DNA of 64,000 nt from Pseudomonas sp. JUb42 (GCF_024807945.1 NZ_JANUFD010000005.1:186001-250000), one strand, 5' to 3'; numbered from the stretch's first letter, positions 45,982 to 56,456 are shown. Notes: a model not told the origin generated them from the sequence alone. A program made the numbers and translations.

Positions 45982-47067
45982 ATGAATTCGTCCGTCGCCG
46001 TAAAACCATCGTCCGATCTGACCGCGCATAACGTCACCCTGCTCGACAGCCTGCCGGCCCCGCAGCGCCTGCCCAGCACCTTGCAACTCAAGACCCAGTT
46101 ACCCCTGGACGCCGCCCTGAGCGAGCAAGTCGCCGCCCATCGCCGCGCCGTACGCGCCATCCTCAACGGAGAAGACTCCCGTCTGTTGGTCGTCGTCGGC
46201 CCCTGCTCCATCCATGACCCGCAATCAGCCCTTGAGTACGCCGACCGCCTGGCCGAACTGGCCGCCGAAGTCAGCGACCAGATGCTTCTGGTCATGCGCG
46301 CCTACATTGAAAAACCCCGCACCACCGTAGGCTGGAAAGGCTTGGCTTACGATCCACAGCTCGATGGCAGCGATGACATGGTCGGCGGCCTGACCCTGTC
46401 CCGCCAATTGATGCGCGAAATGCTCCGTCGCGGCCTGCCGATTGCCACTGAACTGCTGCAACCCATGGCGGCCGGCTACTTCGATGACCTGCTCAGTTGG
46501 GTCGCCATCGGCGCCCGCACCACCGAATCGCAGATCCACCGGGAAATGGCCAGCGGCCTGGCCATGCCGGTCGGCTTCAAGAACGGCACCGACGGCGGCG
46601 TCAGCGTGGCCAGTGACGCCATGCGCTCGGCGGCTCACCCGCACCGGCATTTCGGCGTCGACCGCCAGGGGCATCCGGCGATCATCGAAACGGCGGGTAA
46701 CCCGGACACCCATATTGTCCTGCGCGGCGGCCACAGCGGCCCGAACTACGACCGCCAGAGCGTTGCCCAGGTGCGTGCCGGGCTGGAAAAGCACCGCATC
46801 GCCTCGCGGATCATGGTCGACTGCAGCCACGCCAACAGCGGCAAAGACCCGCTGCGCCAGCCACATGTTTTCAATGAAGTGCTGGCCCAGCGTCTTGAAG
46901 GTGACAACTCGTTGATCGGCATGATGCTGGAAAGCCATCTGTTCGAAGGCTGCCAGCCATTGAGCAATTCCCTGCAATACGGCGTTTCGGTGACCGATGG
47001 TTGCCTGGGCTGGGAAGGCACGGAACAGCTGCTGCGCCAGGCCGTGGACAAGCTGCGCTACAGGTAA
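45982..47067 (+). CDS. 3-deoxy-7-phosphoheptulonate synthase (DAHP synthase, class I)
   Basis: 361 residues, the length of the AroF/AroG/AroH group. Signatures include LLVVVGPCSIHDPQSALEYA near 73-90, MRAYIEKPRTTVGWKGL near 107 (phosphoenolpyruvate contacts), GFKNGTDGG near 209, VLRGGHSGPNYD near 250 and VDCSHANSGKD near 285 (metal site). It condenses phosphoenolpyruvate with erythrose 4-phosphate, the first step to aromatic amino acids. The ATG at 45982 has AGGAAG upstream; a TTG at 45922 is rejected. Two aromatic leader ORFs and an attenuator precede it. Feedback specificity (Tyr, Phe or Trp) is not clear. Confidence 0.95.
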   Translation: MNSSVAVKPSSDLTAHNVTLLDSLPAPQRLPSTLQLKTQLPLDAALSEQVAAHRRAVRAILNGEDSRLLVVVGPCSIHDPQSALEYADRLAELAAEVSDQMLLVMRAYIEKPRTTVGWKGLAYDPQLDGSDDMVGGLTLSRQLMREMLRRGLPIATELLQPMAAGYFDDLLSWVAIGARTTESQIHREMASGLAMPVGFKNGTDGGVSVASDAMRSAAHPHRHFGVDRQGHPAIIETAGNPDTHIVLRGGHSGPNYDRQSVAQVRAGLEKHRIASRIMVDCSHANSGKDPLRQPHVFNEVLAQRLEGDNSLIGMMLESHLFEGCQPLSNSLQYGVSVTDGCLGWEGTEQLLRQAVDKLRYR

Positions 47068-47089
47068 TCCATGCACTTAAAACAGGAAA

Positions 47090-47126
47090 AGCCTGCCCTT
47101 ATCCGGTAGGCTGTTTCTTTTTTTTG
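47090..47126 (+). terminator. Terminator after DAHP synthase gene
   Basis: AGCCTGCC and GGTAGGCT pair (one G-T pair) across CTTATCC, with further AAACAG/CTGTTT pairing outside, followed by a run of eight T before the parvulin gene's ribosome site. Confidence 0.75.
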
Positions 47127-47142
47127 ATAAGGAGATTTTCCC

Positions 47143-47424
47143 ATGGCTAAAGCCACTGCCCGCCACATCCTCGTTTCCTCGGAAGACAAGTGCAACGAGC
47201 TCAAGGCTCAGATCGAAGGCGGCGCTGATTTTGCCGAGGTTGCCAAGGCAAACTCCAGCTGCCCGTCCAGCCGTCAGGGCGGCGATCTGGGCTCTTTCGG
47301 TCCAGGCCAGATGGTCAAGGAATTTGACACCGTGGTCTTCAGCGCGCCGATCAACGTCGTGCAAGGCCCGGTCAAGACCCAGTTCGGTTATCACCTGCTG
47401 GAAGTGACCAGCCGTCAGGACTGA
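47143..47424 (+). CDS. ppiC: Peptidyl-prolyl cis-trans isomerase C (parvulin)
   Basis: 93 residues, a single parvulin domain with no signal peptide, so cytoplasmic: TARHILVSSEDKCNEL, CPSSRQGGDLGSFGPGQMV, VVFSAPINVVQGPVKTQFGY, HLLEV. Size and sequence match PpiC (Par10). It speeds proline isomerisation in folding proteins. A strong GGAG site precedes the ATG. A similar 91-residue parvulin lies at 58659-58934. Confidence 0.93.
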   Translation: MAKATARHILVSSEDKCNELKAQIEGGADFAEVAKANSSCPSSRQGGDLGSFGPGQMVKEFDTVVFSAPINVVQGPVKTQFGYHLLEVTSRQD

Positions 47425-47750
47425 TTCACAGCCTGGCAACAGTGAAACACCCACAAAACGGCTCGCCTTCAGGCGGGCCGTTTGCATTTGCGCGGCAGTA
47501 TTTGCGGGTCAGGGGCGATTCAGGCAAGCAAATTGCTGAGAATTGCCCAATTCGCTGTTTGTGCTACTGCCAGGACCCTGCCATCTTGATGCTCCATCAT
47601 CCACACGCAGCATGCGGTTACAAATGTACCCAGCTTCCGGTACCTTGGCAGCACAGGTAATGACAACCAGACATTGGCAGTCGCAAAGCGTTTCTTTATT
47701 GGCCCCATACCCCTGATACCCGCGTACGGCTATCAGTCAGGATTCGAGTA
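47425..47750. other. Intergenic region with ppiC terminator
   Basis: AAACGGCTCGCC-TTCA-GGCGGGCCGTTT (47456-47483) is a long stem that should terminate ppiC. The remaining 267 bases before the peptide-binding-protein gene show no gene or conserved site and presumably carry the importer promoter. Confidence 0.6.
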
Positions 47751-49619
47751 ATGCGTTTTGTTTTTTCATCGCTGATCGCTGTAACACTGACTCTGGCTTC
47801 GGCTTTTCAATCCTTGTCTGCCGCCCCGCAACATGCCCTGACCGTCTACGGTGAAGCGCCACGCTACCCGGCGGACTTCAAGCACTTCGATTACGTGAAC
47901 CCCGATGCGCCAAAAGGCGGCACGATGCGTCGTTCGGCACAGGAAATCGGTCAGTTCGACCACCTGATGCCCTATACCGACAAAGGCACGGGCGTGGCCC
48001 AGATCAGCGGCATGGTCTATTCCCCCCTGGCCGTGCGCTCCCTTGATGAGCCTTACACGGTCTACGGCCTGGTCGCCGAGAAAATGGAACGCGGTGCCGA
48101 TGGCCTGTCCCTGCGCTTCTATATCAATCCCAAGGCGCGCTTTGCCGATGGTACGCCCATCACCGCCGAAGACGTGCGCTACACCTACGATCTGCTGATG
48201 ACCCAGGGCAGCATGCAGTACCGCACCGAGTTCGAGGCAGTGAAGAACGTCGAAGTCGAATCGCCTTCGCAGATCCGCTTTGATTTCAAGAGCAGCGAGA
48301 ACCGCACCCTGCCCCTGGACCTGGCGTCCTTGCCGGTATTCCCTGAGCACTGGTGGAAAACCCGTGACTTTGCCGGCGGTGGCGGATTCGAGATTCCCCT
48401 GGGCAGCGGCCCGTACAAGGTGGTCAAGGTCGATCCCGGCCGCACCATCACCTTTGCCCGCGACCCGGACTGGTGGGGCAAGGACCTGCCGGTCAACCGC
48501 GGCTTTTATAACTTCAACGAATTCAGCGTCGAGTACTTCGGCGATACCGACGTCGCCCGCCAATTGCTCAAGGGCGGCGCCTACGACTACAACCGCGAAT
48601 ATTCGGCCACCGGCTATTCGATTCGCTACGACGGCCCGGCCCTGAGTGAAGGCAAGCTGCAGAAAGCCCACCTGGCCAAGGGCGCGGTGCAAAGCTCCCA
48701 GGGCTTCGTGTTCAACCTCGATCGTCCAATGTTTCAGGACCGTCGCGTGCGCGAGGCGCTGTCCCTGCTCTGGGACTTCGAATGGACCAATCGGCAGATG
48801 ATGCGCAATATGTACATCCGCCAGAACAGCTACTTCTCCAACTCGCCACTGGCGGCCAGCGAACTGCCGACTCCCGCCGAACTGGCGATCCTCGAGCCCC
48901 TGCGTGGCAGCGTGCCGCCCGAGGTGTTCACCAAGGTGTTCCATATTTCCAAGACCGATGGCAGCGGCCTGATTCGCGGCAAACAGTTGCAAGCCTTGGG
49001 CCTGCTGGAAGAAGCCGGCTGGATGCCCAAGGGCGATGAACTGGTCAACGACAAAGGCGAAGCACTGAGCTTTACCTTCCTCAACGGTCAGGCCGGCTTC
49101 GAGCGCCTGTTGCTGCCATACAAACGCACCCTGGCGCAGATCGGCATCCATTTCGACATTCGCCGCATCGACGCCGCGCAATACCTCAACCGGGTCATGG
49201 CCCGGGACTACGACATGATCGTCACCGGCTACTCGGTGTCGTCCTCCCCCGGTTCCGAGCTGTTCAATAATTTTGGCTCGAAAGTCGCCCGCGACCCCGG
49301 CTCCAGCAACTACATGGTCTTGCAGGACCCGGCCGTGGACAGCCTGATCAGCGGTCTGGTCAAGGCCGACAACAAGAACGAGATGGTCAACTACGCCCAT
49401 TGTCTGGATCGCGTGCTGCAATGGGGCTACTACTGGATTCCCAACTACTACCCGCCCGGCTCCTCGACCGTGTGGTGGAACCGATTCGGCATTCCGAAGA
49501 TCCAGGCCGCCAATGGCGAGGCCATCGACACCTGGTGGGAGGTCAGCCCGACCCCGCTGACCAATGAAGAGTTCGCCGCCAGGCGCGGCGCTTCGGCCCT
49601 TGTTTCGGAGATGCAGTGA
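47751..49619 (+). CDS. Peptide ABC transporter substrate-binding protein (YejA-like)
   Basis: 622 residues with a signal peptide ([19 protein letters not shown]). The mature start [20 protein letters not shown] and [13 protein letters not shown] are typical of the YejA group of SBP family 5. The size is right for oligopeptide-binding proteins. With the next three genes it forms a complete importer; in E. coli YejABEF takes up microcin C and peptides, and in P. aeruginosa the related Npp system takes up peptidyl nucleoside antibiotics. The natural ligand here is unknown. Confidence 0.9.
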   Translation: MRFVFSSLIAVTLTLASAFQSLSAAPQHALTVYGEAPRYPADFKHFDYVNPDAPKGGTMRRSAQEIGQFDHLMPYTDKGTGVAQISGMVYSPLAVRSLDEPYTVYGLVAEKMERGADGLSLRFYINPKARFADGTPITAEDVRYTYDLLMTQGSMQYRTEFEAVKNVEVESPSQIRFDFKSSENRTLPLDLASLPVFPEHWWKTRDFAGGGGFEIPLGSGPYKVVKVDPGRTITFARDPDWWGKDLPVNRGFYNFNEFSVEYFGDTDVARQLLKGGAYDYNREYSATGYSIRYDGPALSEGKLQKAHLAKGAVQSSQGFVFNLDRPMFQDRRVREALSLLWDFEWTNRQMMRNMYIRQNSYFSNSPLAASELPTPAELAILEPLRGSVPPEVFTKVFHISKTDGSGLIRGKQLQALGLLEEAGWMPKGDELVNDKGEALSFTFLNGQAGFERLLLPYKRTLAQIGIHFDIRRIDAAQYLNRVMARDYDMIVTGYSVSSSPGSELFNNFGSKVARDPGSSNYMVLQDPAVDSLISGLVKADNKNEMVNYAHCLDRVLQWGYYWIPNYYPPGSSTVWWNRFGIPKIQAANGEAIDTWWEVSPTPLTNEEFAARRGASALVSEMQ

Positions 49620-50683
49620 TGCTCGGTTATCTATTGCGCAGGCTGCTGCTGATCATCCCTACCCTGCTGGCGATCCTGCTGGTCAACTTCTTTATCGTCC
49701 AGGCTGCACCTGGCGGCCCGGTGGAGCAGGCCATTGCCCGTATGCAAGGGATTGGCGGGACCATGGCCCCCGGCGCCGCACCGGCCGAGTCCGTGAACAC
49801 CCAGTCCCGCGCCTCCCGAGGCCTGGACCCCAAGCTGATCAAGGAAATCGAGCACCAGTACGGCTTCGACAAGCCCCTGCACGAACGTCTGTGGCTGATG
49901 TTGAAGAACTATGCGCAACTGGATTTCGGTAACAGCTTCTTTCGCGGCGCCAAGGTCACTGACCTGATCAAGCAGAAAATGCCAGTGTCCATCTCCCTCG
50001 GGCTATGGGCCACCCTGCTCACTTATCTTGTGTCGATCCCGCTGGGGATCCGCAAGGCGGTCAAGCACGGCAGCCATTTCGATATCTGGAGCAGCACGGC
50101 AATCATCATCGGCTACGCCATGCCCGCCTTCCTGTTCGCCATGCTGCTGATCGTGGTCTTTGCCGGTGGCACTTGGCTGAACTGGTTTCCGGTGCGCGGG
50201 CTGGTCTCGGAAAACTTCGACACCCTGTCCACCACCGGCAAGGTCGCCGACTATTTCTGGCATCTGGTGCTGCCAGTTTCGGCCCTGGTGATCGGTGGTT
50301 TCGCCACCCTGACCATCCTGACCAAGAACTCCTTTCTCAATGAAATCACCCGCCAGTACGTCGTCACCGCTCGAGCAAAGGGCATGACCGAGCGCCGGGT
50401 GCTGTATGGCCATGTGTTCCGCAACGCCATGTTGCTGGTGGTTTCCGGGATTCCCCAGGCCTTTATCAGCGTGTTCTTCGCCGGTTCGCTGCTGATCGAA
50501 GTGATTTTTTCCCTCGATGGACTTGGCCGCATGAGCTACGAAGCCGCCGTTTCCCGGGATTATCCCGTGGTGTTCGGTTCGCTGTTTATCTTCACTCTGT
50601 TCGGCCTGCTGATAAAACTGGTGGGCGATATCTGTTACACCCTGGTCGACCCGCGAATCGACTTCAGCGCGAGGAACGCCTGA
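49619..50683 (+). CDS. Peptide ABC transporter permease (YejB-like)
   Basis: 354 residues; the ATG overlaps the preceding TGA (TGATG). It begins [20 protein letters not shown], the usual OppB/DppB-type first helix, and carries the EAA-loop segment [20 protein letters not shown] near residue 245. A soluble insertion (residues 40-90, [20 protein letters not shown] and flanks) is longer than in DppB and is typical of YejB. Coupled to the next gene by a shared base. Confidence 0.9.
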   Translation: MLGYLLRRLLLIIPTLLAILLVNFFIVQAAPGGPVEQAIARMQGIGGTMAPGAAPAESVNTQSRASRGLDPKLIKEIEHQYGFDKPLHERLWLMLKNYAQLDFGNSFFRGAKVTDLIKQKMPVSISLGLWATLLTYLVSIPLGIRKAVKHGSHFDIWSSTAIIIGYAMPAFLFAMLLIVVFAGGTWLNWFPVRGLVSENFDTLSTTGKVADYFWHLVLPVSALVIGGFATLTILTKNSFLNEITRQYVVTARAKGMTERRVLYGHVFRNAMLLVVSGIPQAFISVFFAGSLLIEVIFSLDGLGRMSYEAAVSRDYPVVFGSLFIFTLFGLLIKLVGDICYTLVDPRIDFSARNA

Positions 50684-51705
50684 TGTCCGAATTGTCTCCG
50701 CTGGCCCGTCGCCGCTTCGAACGCTTTCGCAATAACCGCCGTGGCTGGTGGTCGCTGTGGCTGTTCTGCATCCTGTTTGTACTGAGCCTGGGCGGTGAGT
50801 TGATCGCCAATGACAAGCCCCTGGTGGTGAGTTACCACGGCTCCCTGTACTTCCCGGCGCTCAAGCGCTACACCGAGCAGGAATTCGGCGGCCAACTGCC
50901 CTTTCAGCCCGACTACCGCAGCGACTACGTGCACCAATTGATCACCAAGGACGGCGGCTGGATGCTGTTCCCGCCGATTCCATTCAGTGACGACACGCCC
51001 AACTACGACCTCTCCGGCCCGGCGCCAAGCCCGCCCACCACCACCAACTGGCTTGGCACCGACGATCAGGCCCGCGACGTGCTGGCCCGGGTGATCTTCG
51101 GCGCGCGGGTGTCGATCCTGTTCGCCCTGGCCCTGACCGCAATCAGCGCCCTGATCGGTATCGCCGCCGGGGCTCTGCAAGGTTATTACGGTGGCTGGGT
51201 CGACCTGATAGGCCAACGTTTGCTGGAGGTCTGGTCCGGATTGCCGGTGCTCTACCTGCTGATCATTCTATCGGGCTTCGTCGAACCGAACTTCTGGTGG
51301 CTGCTGGGCATCATGGCGCTGTTCTCCTGGCTGGCTCTGGTCGACGTGGTACGCGCCGAGTTCCTCCGTGGCCGCAACCTGGAATACGTCAAGGCTGCCC
51401 GGGCCCTGGGCCTGGATGACCGCAAGGTGATCCTGCGGCACATCCTGCCCAACGCCATGAACGCGACCCTGAGCTACCTGCCGTTTATCCTTACCGGCGC
51501 CATTTCCACCCTCACCGCCCTGGATTTCCTTGGCTTCGGCATGCCTGCGGGCAGCGCGTCCCTGGGCGAATTGATCGGCCAGGGTAAACAGAACCTGCAG
51601 GCGCCCTGGCTGGGCCTGACCGCGTTCTTCACCCTGGCGCTGATCCTGTCGCTGCTGGTTTTCATTGGCGAGGCGCTCCGTGACGCCTTTGATCCGAGGT
51701 CCTGA
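50683..51705 (+). CDS. Peptide ABC transporter permease (YejE-like)
   Basis: 340 residues. The start LSPLARRRFERFRNNRRGWW and the periplasmic loop after helix 1 (about 25-125) are the YejE pattern; the EAA-loop reads EYVKAARALGLDDRKVILRH near 230. The ATG overlaps the previous stop by one base. It pairs with the YejB-like permease. Confidence 0.9.
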   Translation: MSELSPLARRRFERFRNNRRGWWSLWLFCILFVLSLGGELIANDKPLVVSYHGSLYFPALKRYTEQEFGGQLPFQPDYRSDYVHQLITKDGGWMLFPPIPFSDDTPNYDLSGPAPSPPTTTNWLGTDDQARDVLARVIFGARVSILFALALTAISALIGIAAGALQGYYGGWVDLIGQRLLEVWSGLPVLYLLIILSGFVEPNFWWLLGIMALFSWLALVDVVRAEFLRGRNLEYVKAARALGLDDRKVILRHILPNAMNATLSYLPFILTGAISTLTALDFLGFGMPAGSASLGELIGQGKQNLQAPWLGLTAFFTLALILSLLVFIGEALRDAFDPRS

Positions 51706-53310
51706 ATGTCGGACGACATGAACGAAAACGCAGAAAACCTGATCGAGATCCGCAACCTCAGCGTCGCCTTCAGCGGGCAGACCGTGGTCAAGGACCTATG
51801 TCTGGACATCCGCGCCGGCGAGTGCCTGGCCCTGGTTGGCGAGTCCGGCTCCGGCAAGTCGGTGACTGCCCATTCGATCCTGCAACTGCTGCCCCAGAAC
51901 GGCACCGTCAGCACCGGCAGCATCCGCTATCGCGACCAACAACTTCTGGGAGCCGACGCCCGGACCCTCCGTGAGTTGCGTGGCAACCGCATAGCAATGA
52001 TCTTTCAGGAGCCGATGACTTCCCTGAACCCGCTGCATACGGTGTCCAAGCAGATCGGCGAAACCCTGCTGCTGCACCGTGGCCTGAGCGGCAAGGCAGC
52101 GCAAAAGCGTATCATCGAGCTGCTCGAACTGGTGGGCATCCAGCATCCGCAGAAACGTCTCAAGGCTTACCCTCACGAGCTGTCCGGCGGCCAGCGGCAA
52201 CGGGTGATGATCGCCATGGCCCTGGCCTGCGAGCCTGAACTGTTGATCGCCGATGAGCCGACCACGGCCCTGGACGTCACCGTGCAGCGCAAGATCCTGC
52301 TGCTGCTCAAGGAACTGCAACAGCGCCTTAACATGTCCCTGCTGCTCATCAGCCATGACCTCAACCTGGTGCACAGCGTGGCGCAGCGGGTCTGCGTGAT
52401 GCGCGCCGGGGAAATCGTCGAGCAATCCAATTGCCATCTGCTCTTCAAGCAGCCGCAACACCCCTACAGCCGCCTGTTGCTGGACGCCGAACCGGCGGGC
52501 GAACCGCTGCCACGGGACAGCCGCGAGAAGGTTCTGGAAGTGGACAATCTGCGGGTCTGGTTCTCCCTGGGCGGCGGCATCCTGCGGCGGCACAAGGAAT
52601 ACCTCAAGGCCGTCGACGACATCAGCCTGAGCATCGAACGCGGCAAAACCCTGGGCATCGTCGGCGAATCCGGCTCCGGTAAATCGACACTTGGTCAGGC
52701 AATCCTGCGCCTGCTGGCCTCGCGTGGCAGTATTCGCTTTCAGGGTCAGCCTCTGGACTGCCTCAACCAGAAGCAGATGCGGCCCTGGCGCAAGCAGATG
52801 CAAGTGGTGTTTCAGGACCCTTACGGCAGCCTCAGCCCACGCATGTCCGTGGCGCAAATCATCAGCGAAGGTCTGGAAGTCCATAGCCAGCTGACACCGG
52901 GGCAGTGCGAGATCGAGGTGATTCGCGTTCTCGAGGAGGTCGGCATCGACCCGCAAAGCCGTCACCGTTATCCCCATGAATTCTCCGGGGGCCAGCGCCA
53001 GCGGATTGCCATTGCCCGTGCCCTGGTGCTCAAACCGGCGCTGATCCTGCTGGACGAGCCGACCTCGGCCCTGGATCGCACCGTACAGAAGCAAGTCGTA
53101 GCGCTTTTGCGCCAGCTTCAGGAAAAGCACGGCCTGACGTACCTGTTTATCAGCCATGACCTGGCGGTAGTCCGCGCCCTGGCCCACGACCTGATCGTGG
53201 TCAAGGACGGTAAAGTGGTTGAACGCGGTGCCAGTCACGACGTCTTCGACTCACCGCAACACCCCTACACCAAGGAGCTGCTGGCCGCCGCGCATCCGGG
53301 TTTCAACTAG
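51706..53310 (+). CDS. Peptide ABC transporter ATP-binding protein (YejF-like, fused domains)
   Basis: 534 residues containing both ATPase domains in one chain. Domain 1: Walker [16 protein letters not shown] near residue 42, [15 protein letters not shown] near 160, [14 protein letters not shown] near 180. Domain 2: [15 protein letters not shown] near 320, [15 protein letters not shown] near 428, [14 protein letters not shown] near 448. This DppD-DppF fusion is the normal state in YejF. It ends the importer operon; the sigma-54 activator gene follows after 36 bases on the same strand. Confidence 0.93.
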   Translation: MSDDMNENAENLIEIRNLSVAFSGQTVVKDLCLDIRAGECLALVGESGSGKSVTAHSILQLLPQNGTVSTGSIRYRDQQLLGADARTLRELRGNRIAMIFQEPMTSLNPLHTVSKQIGETLLLHRGLSGKAAQKRIIELLELVGIQHPQKRLKAYPHELSGGQRQRVMIAMALACEPELLIADEPTTALDVTVQRKILLLLKELQQRLNMSLLLISHDLNLVHSVAQRVCVMRAGEIVEQSNCHLLFKQPQHPYSRLLLDAEPAGEPLPRDSREKVLEVDNLRVWFSLGGGILRRHKEYLKAVDDISLSIERGKTLGIVGESGSGKSTLGQAILRLLASRGSIRFQGQPLDCLNQKQMRPWRKQMQVVFQDPYGSLSPRMSVAQIISEGLEVHSQLTPGQCEIEVIRVLEEVGIDPQSRHRYPHEFSGGQRQRIAIARALVLKPALILLDEPTSALDRTVQKQVVALLRQLQEKHGLTYLFISHDLAVVRALAHDLIVVKDGKVVERGASHDVFDSPQHPYTKELLAAAHPGFN

Positions 53311-53346
53311 CCCCGGGGGACCTGACGCCAGGTAACGGAAGACCTT

Positions 53347-54747
53347 ATGAACGACGACAACCTCAAGGACTATCGCCGGGTACGGCAGCTGGCGATACGT
53401 TCATTGTTCGAGATCATCGAGCAATCCAGCGAAGGCACGGTCATCGTCGATAAAGACGCACGGATTGTCTGGATCAACGAGCGCTATGCCCGGCGTTTCG
53501 GCCTGCAAGACGCTTCTCTGGCGGTGGGCCAGCCCTGTGAAAAGGTCATTCCCGGCAGCCTGCTGCGTCAGGTGGTGAACGAAGGCCGACCGATCCTGCT
53601 GGACATGATGGACACCGCCAAGGACCCGCTGGTGGTCATGCGTCTGCCGATCCAGGACGCTGCCGGCGCGGTGATCGGTGCCATCGGCTTTGCCCTGTTC
53701 GATGAGCTGCACGCGCTGTCACCGCTACTCAAGCGCTTCCAGAGCATGCAACAGGAACTGGCCTCGACCCGTTCCCTGCTGCGTGCCCGCCAGGCCAAGT
53801 ACAGCTTTGCGCACTTTATCGGTACCAGTGCTGCCAGCCTGGAGGTCAAGCGTCGGGCCCGCCGCAGCGCCAGTGCCGAGTCGCCAGTGTTGCTGCTCGG
53901 CGAAACCGGCACCGGCAAGGAACTGCTCGCCCACGCTATCCACAGCGCCTCGCCCCGTGCGCACAGGGCGTTTGTCAGCATCAACAGCGCGGCCATCCCG
54001 GAAGCGCTGCTTGAGGCTGAGTTCTTCGGCACTGCCCCCGGCGCCTTTACCGGTGCCGAGCGCAAGGCCAAGCCAGGCAAACTGCAACTGGCCCAGGGCG
54101 GTACGTTGTTCCTCGACGAAATCGGCGACATGCCCCTGCCCCTGCAAAGCAAGTTGCTGCGGGTCTTGCAGGAAAAGGAATACGAGGCCGTAGGCTCCAA
54201 TGAACTGGTACAGAGCGATATACGGGTGATCGCCGCCACCTCCATTGATCTGGAAGCAGCCATCAAGCGCGGTGCGTTCCGAGCCGACCTGTATTACCGC
54301 TTGAGCGTCCTGCCAATCCAGGTGCCGCCCCTGCGCGAACGCCTGGAGGATTTGCCCGCCCTCAGCGAAGCCATTCTCGAAGAACTGCGCAGCCAGCATG
54401 AGCTGCATCCCGCCGCCCTGGCCCTGCTGGCGCAGCATGCCTGGCCTGGCAATATCCGCGAATTGCGCAATGTTCTGGAACGGGCCGCGCTGCTCAGCGA
54501 TGAGCCGATACTCGATGTGCGCGCCATCCGCACCGCGATCGGCCACCTGAGCCCGCTGGCGGCATCGCCGGAGCAAGCCATACCGCAGAGCTTCGAAACC
54601 TTCAGCCAGGCCCGGCAACGCTTCGATCGGCAATTGATCGAGACCACCTTGCTGCAATGCGCGGGAAATGTCGGCCAGGCCGCCAGCCAGCTCGGGCTGG
54701 GCCGCTCGACGTTGTACAAGAAGATGGCGGCGCTGGGGATGGCCTAG
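53347..54747 (+). CDS. hbcR: Sigma-54-dependent activator, HbcR-like
   Basis: 466 residues: a PAS sensor domain (about 15-130; SSEGTVIVDKDARIVWINER), a sigma-54 AAA+ domain (about 150-385) with Walker A GETGTGKELLAHAIH, an intact GAFTGA sigma-contact loop and LFLDEIGDMPLPLQSKLLRV, and a C-terminal Fis helix-turn-helix (GNVGQAASQLGLGRSTLYKK). The order activator-GntP permease-3-hydroxybutyrate dehydrogenase is that of P. aeruginosa hbcR-PA2004-bdhA. It should activate the two downstream genes from the palindromes at 54748-54925. Effector binding by the PAS domain is inference. Confidence 0.85.
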   Translation: MNDDNLKDYRRVRQLAIRSLFEIIEQSSEGTVIVDKDARIVWINERYARRFGLQDASLAVGQPCEKVIPGSLLRQVVNEGRPILLDMMDTAKDPLVVMRLPIQDAAGAVIGAIGFALFDELHALSPLLKRFQSMQQELASTRSLLRARQAKYSFAHFIGTSAASLEVKRRARRSASAESPVLLLGETGTGKELLAHAIHSASPRAHRAFVSINSAAIPEALLEAEFFGTAPGAFTGAERKAKPGKLQLAQGGTLFLDEIGDMPLPLQSKLLRVLQEKEYEAVGSNELVQSDIRVIAATSIDLEAAIKRGAFRADLYYRLSVLPIQVPPLRERLEDLPALSEAILEELRSQHELHPAALALLAQHAWPGNIRELRNVLERAALLSDEPILDVRAIRTAIGHLSPLAASPEQAIPQSFETFSQARQRFDRQLIETTLLQCAGNVGQAASQLGLGRSTLYKKMAALGMA

Positions 54748-54780
54748 TCTCAATAAAGAGACTCAATTCTACAAGTTGAG
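54748..54780. promoter_or_regulatory. Enhancer-like palindromes 1 and 2 downstream of hbcR
   Basis: TCTC-AATAAA-GAGA (54748-54761) starts directly after the hbcR stop and is followed by CTCAA-N9-TTGAG (54762-54780). Both share TCTCAA-type arms with site 54912-54925. They lie 200-230 bases before the -24/-12 promoter of gntP, a normal distance for a sigma-54 enhancer. Confidence 0.55.
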
Positions 54781-54806
54781 ACAGTGCTTCTTTGGCTTCC
54801 CGTAAT

Positions 54807-54898
54807 TGTGGGAGCGAGGCTTGCCCGCGAAGACATTGGTACATCCTCTTGATTTTTGGAGCCTGATCCACCCTTCGCGGGCAAGCCACGCTCCCACA
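54807..54898. repeat. REP-like inverted repeat pair within the enhancer region
   Basis: TGTGGGAGCGAGGCTTGCCC plus GCGAAG is mirrored by CTTCGCGGGCAAGCCACGCTCCCACA with one unpaired base. It separates palindromes 1-2 from palindrome 3. Confidence 0.85.
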
Positions 54899-54911
54899 GG
54901 GCTCGTGCAAG

Positions 54912-54925
54912 TCTCTATTTTGAGA
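54912..54925. promoter_or_regulatory. Enhancer-like palindrome 3
   Basis: TCTC-TATTTT-GAGA has the same TCTC-N6-GAGA form as site 1. It lies 54 bases upstream of the -24 element. Confidence 0.5.
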
Positions 54926-54977
54926 AAGGCTTTTTAGCAAGGAACAATATTTCCTTAAAGATCAATCAGTTAACAAC

Positions 54978-54994
54978 TTGGCACAAAACCCGCT
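54978..54994 (+). promoter_or_regulatory. Sigma-54 (-24/-12) promoter of gntP-bdhA
   Basis: TTGGCACAAAACCCGCT carries the GG and GC doublets exactly 10 bases apart, as required by sigma-54; CCGC replaces the usual TTGC. It lies 61 bases before the permease ATG and downstream of the sigma-54 activator gene and its candidate enhancers. Confidence 0.65.
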
Positions 54995-55054
54995 ATACCC
55001 AGTGTGCGGTCTACCCGCGACCAAAAAACAATAACAACACTGGAGATACCCCCG

Positions 55055-56446
55055 ATGAGTGTCATCATCGCCCTGGCAGCCCTGGCCCTGCTCATGTTGG
55101 CGGCCTACCGTGGTTACAGCGTCATCCTGTTTGCCCCCATCGCCGCTCTCGGCGCGGTCCTGTTGACCGATCCGGGCGCTGTCGCTCCCGCGTTCACCGG
55201 GGTGTTCATGGACAAGATGGTCGGTTTCATCAAGCTGTACTTTCCTGTGTTCCTGCTCGGCGCCGTGTTCGGCAAGCTGATCGAGCTTTCCGGCTTTTCT
55301 CGCTCCATCGTTGCTGCGGCCATCCGCCTGCTCGGCACTCGCCAGGCAATGCTGGTGATCGTGCTGGTCTGTGCGTTGCTGACCTACGGCGGCGTGTCGC
55401 TGTTTGTCGTGGTCTTTGCGGTCTACCCCTTTGCTGCCGAGATGTTCCGTCAGAGCGATATCCCCAAGCGCCTGATCCCGGCGACCATCGCCCTGGGCGC
55501 ATTTTCCTTCACCATGGACGCCCTGCCCGGCACCCCGCAGATCCAGAACATCATCCCCACCACCTTCTTCAACACCACGGCCTGGGCCGCGCCCTGGCTG
55601 GGCCTGATCGGCACGCTGTTCGTGGTCTGTGCCGGCTTGCTGTACCTGCAGCGTCAGCGCAACAAGGCCCAGCGCGCCGGCGAAGGCTATGGCACCGAGC
55701 TGCGCAACGAGCCGGAAACCGCTGAAGACATTAAGCTGCCCAACCCGTGGATAGCGCTGTCGCCGCTGGTACTGGTCGGGGTAATGAACCTGTTGTTCAC
55801 CCAGTGGATTCCCCAGTGGTACGGCAAGACCCACACCCTGGCCCTGCCAGGCATGGCAGCGCCGATTCAGACCGAGGTCGGCAAGGTCACGGCGATCTGG
55901 GCCGTGGAAGCAGCGTTGCTGGTGGGGATACTGATGGTGCTGGCCTTCGGCTTCTCGGCGATCCGCAGCAAGCTTGCCGAGGGCACCAAGAGCGCGGTCG
56001 GCGGTGCACTGCTGGCGGCGATGAATACCGCCTCGGAATACGGTTTCGGCGCGGTCATCGCCTCGCTGCCGGGCTTTCTGGTACTGGCCGATGCGCTGAA
56101 AAGCATTCCCAACCCGCTGGTCAACGAAGCAATCACCGTCACCTTGCTGGCCGGGATCACCGGTTCCGCTTCCGGCGGCATGAGCATCGCCTTGGCGGCC
56201 ATGTCCGACAGTTTCATCAGCGCCGCCCACGCGGCCAATATCCCCATGGAAGTGCTGCACCGGGTCGCCGCCATGGCCAGCGGCGGCATGGACACCCTGC
56301 CGCACAACGGCGCGGTGATCACCCTGCTGGCCGTCACCGGCCTGACCCACCGCGAGGCTTATCGCGACATTTTCAGCATCACCATCATCAAGACCCTGGC
56401 CGTTTTCGTGGTCATCGGCACCTTCTACGCCACCGGCATTGTTTGA
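55055..56446 (+). CDS. GntP-family permease, probable 3-hydroxybutyrate importer
   Basis: 463 residues with about 12 hydrophobic helices and GntP-family segments (RGYSVILFAPIAALGAVLLT; GVFMDKMVGFIKLYFPVFLL; GNTASEYGF-like MNTASEYGFGAVI; SGGMDTLPHNGAVITLL). GntP members carry gluconate or related hydroxy acids. The setting with BdhA and an HbcR-like activator points to 3-hydroxybutyrate. The ATG at 55055 follows GGAGATACCCCCG; a longer frame from 55004 would cover the promoter region and is rejected. Confidence 0.85.
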   Translation: MSVIIALAALALLMLAAYRGYSVILFAPIAALGAVLLTDPGAVAPAFTGVFMDKMVGFIKLYFPVFLLGAVFGKLIELSGFSRSIVAAAIRLLGTRQAMLVIVLVCALLTYGGVSLFVVVFAVYPFAAEMFRQSDIPKRLIPATIALGAFSFTMDALPGTPQIQNIIPTTFFNTTAWAAPWLGLIGTLFVVCAGLLYLQRQRNKAQRAGEGYGTELRNEPETAEDIKLPNPWIALSPLVLVGVMNLLFTQWIPQWYGKTHTLALPGMAAPIQTEVGKVTAIWAVEAALLVGILMVLAFGFSAIRSKLAEGTKSAVGGALLAAMNTASEYGFGAVIASLPGFLVLADALKSIPNPLVNEAITVTLLAGITGSASGGMSIALAAMSDSFISAAHAANIPMEVLHRVAAMASGGMDTLPHNGAVITLLAVTGLTHREAYRDIFSITIIKTLAVFVVIGTFYATGIV

Positions 56447-56456
56447 GGAATTGCAT

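Noticed and set aside
47766-49421. Minus-strand frame of 551 codons opposite the peptide-binding protein gene
   Set aside because: Shadow of a clear YejA-like gene; no ribosome site or motif.
54807-54898. Possible CRISPR-like repeat
   Set aside because: Single inverted pair of REP type, not direct repeats with spacers; no cas genes in the window.
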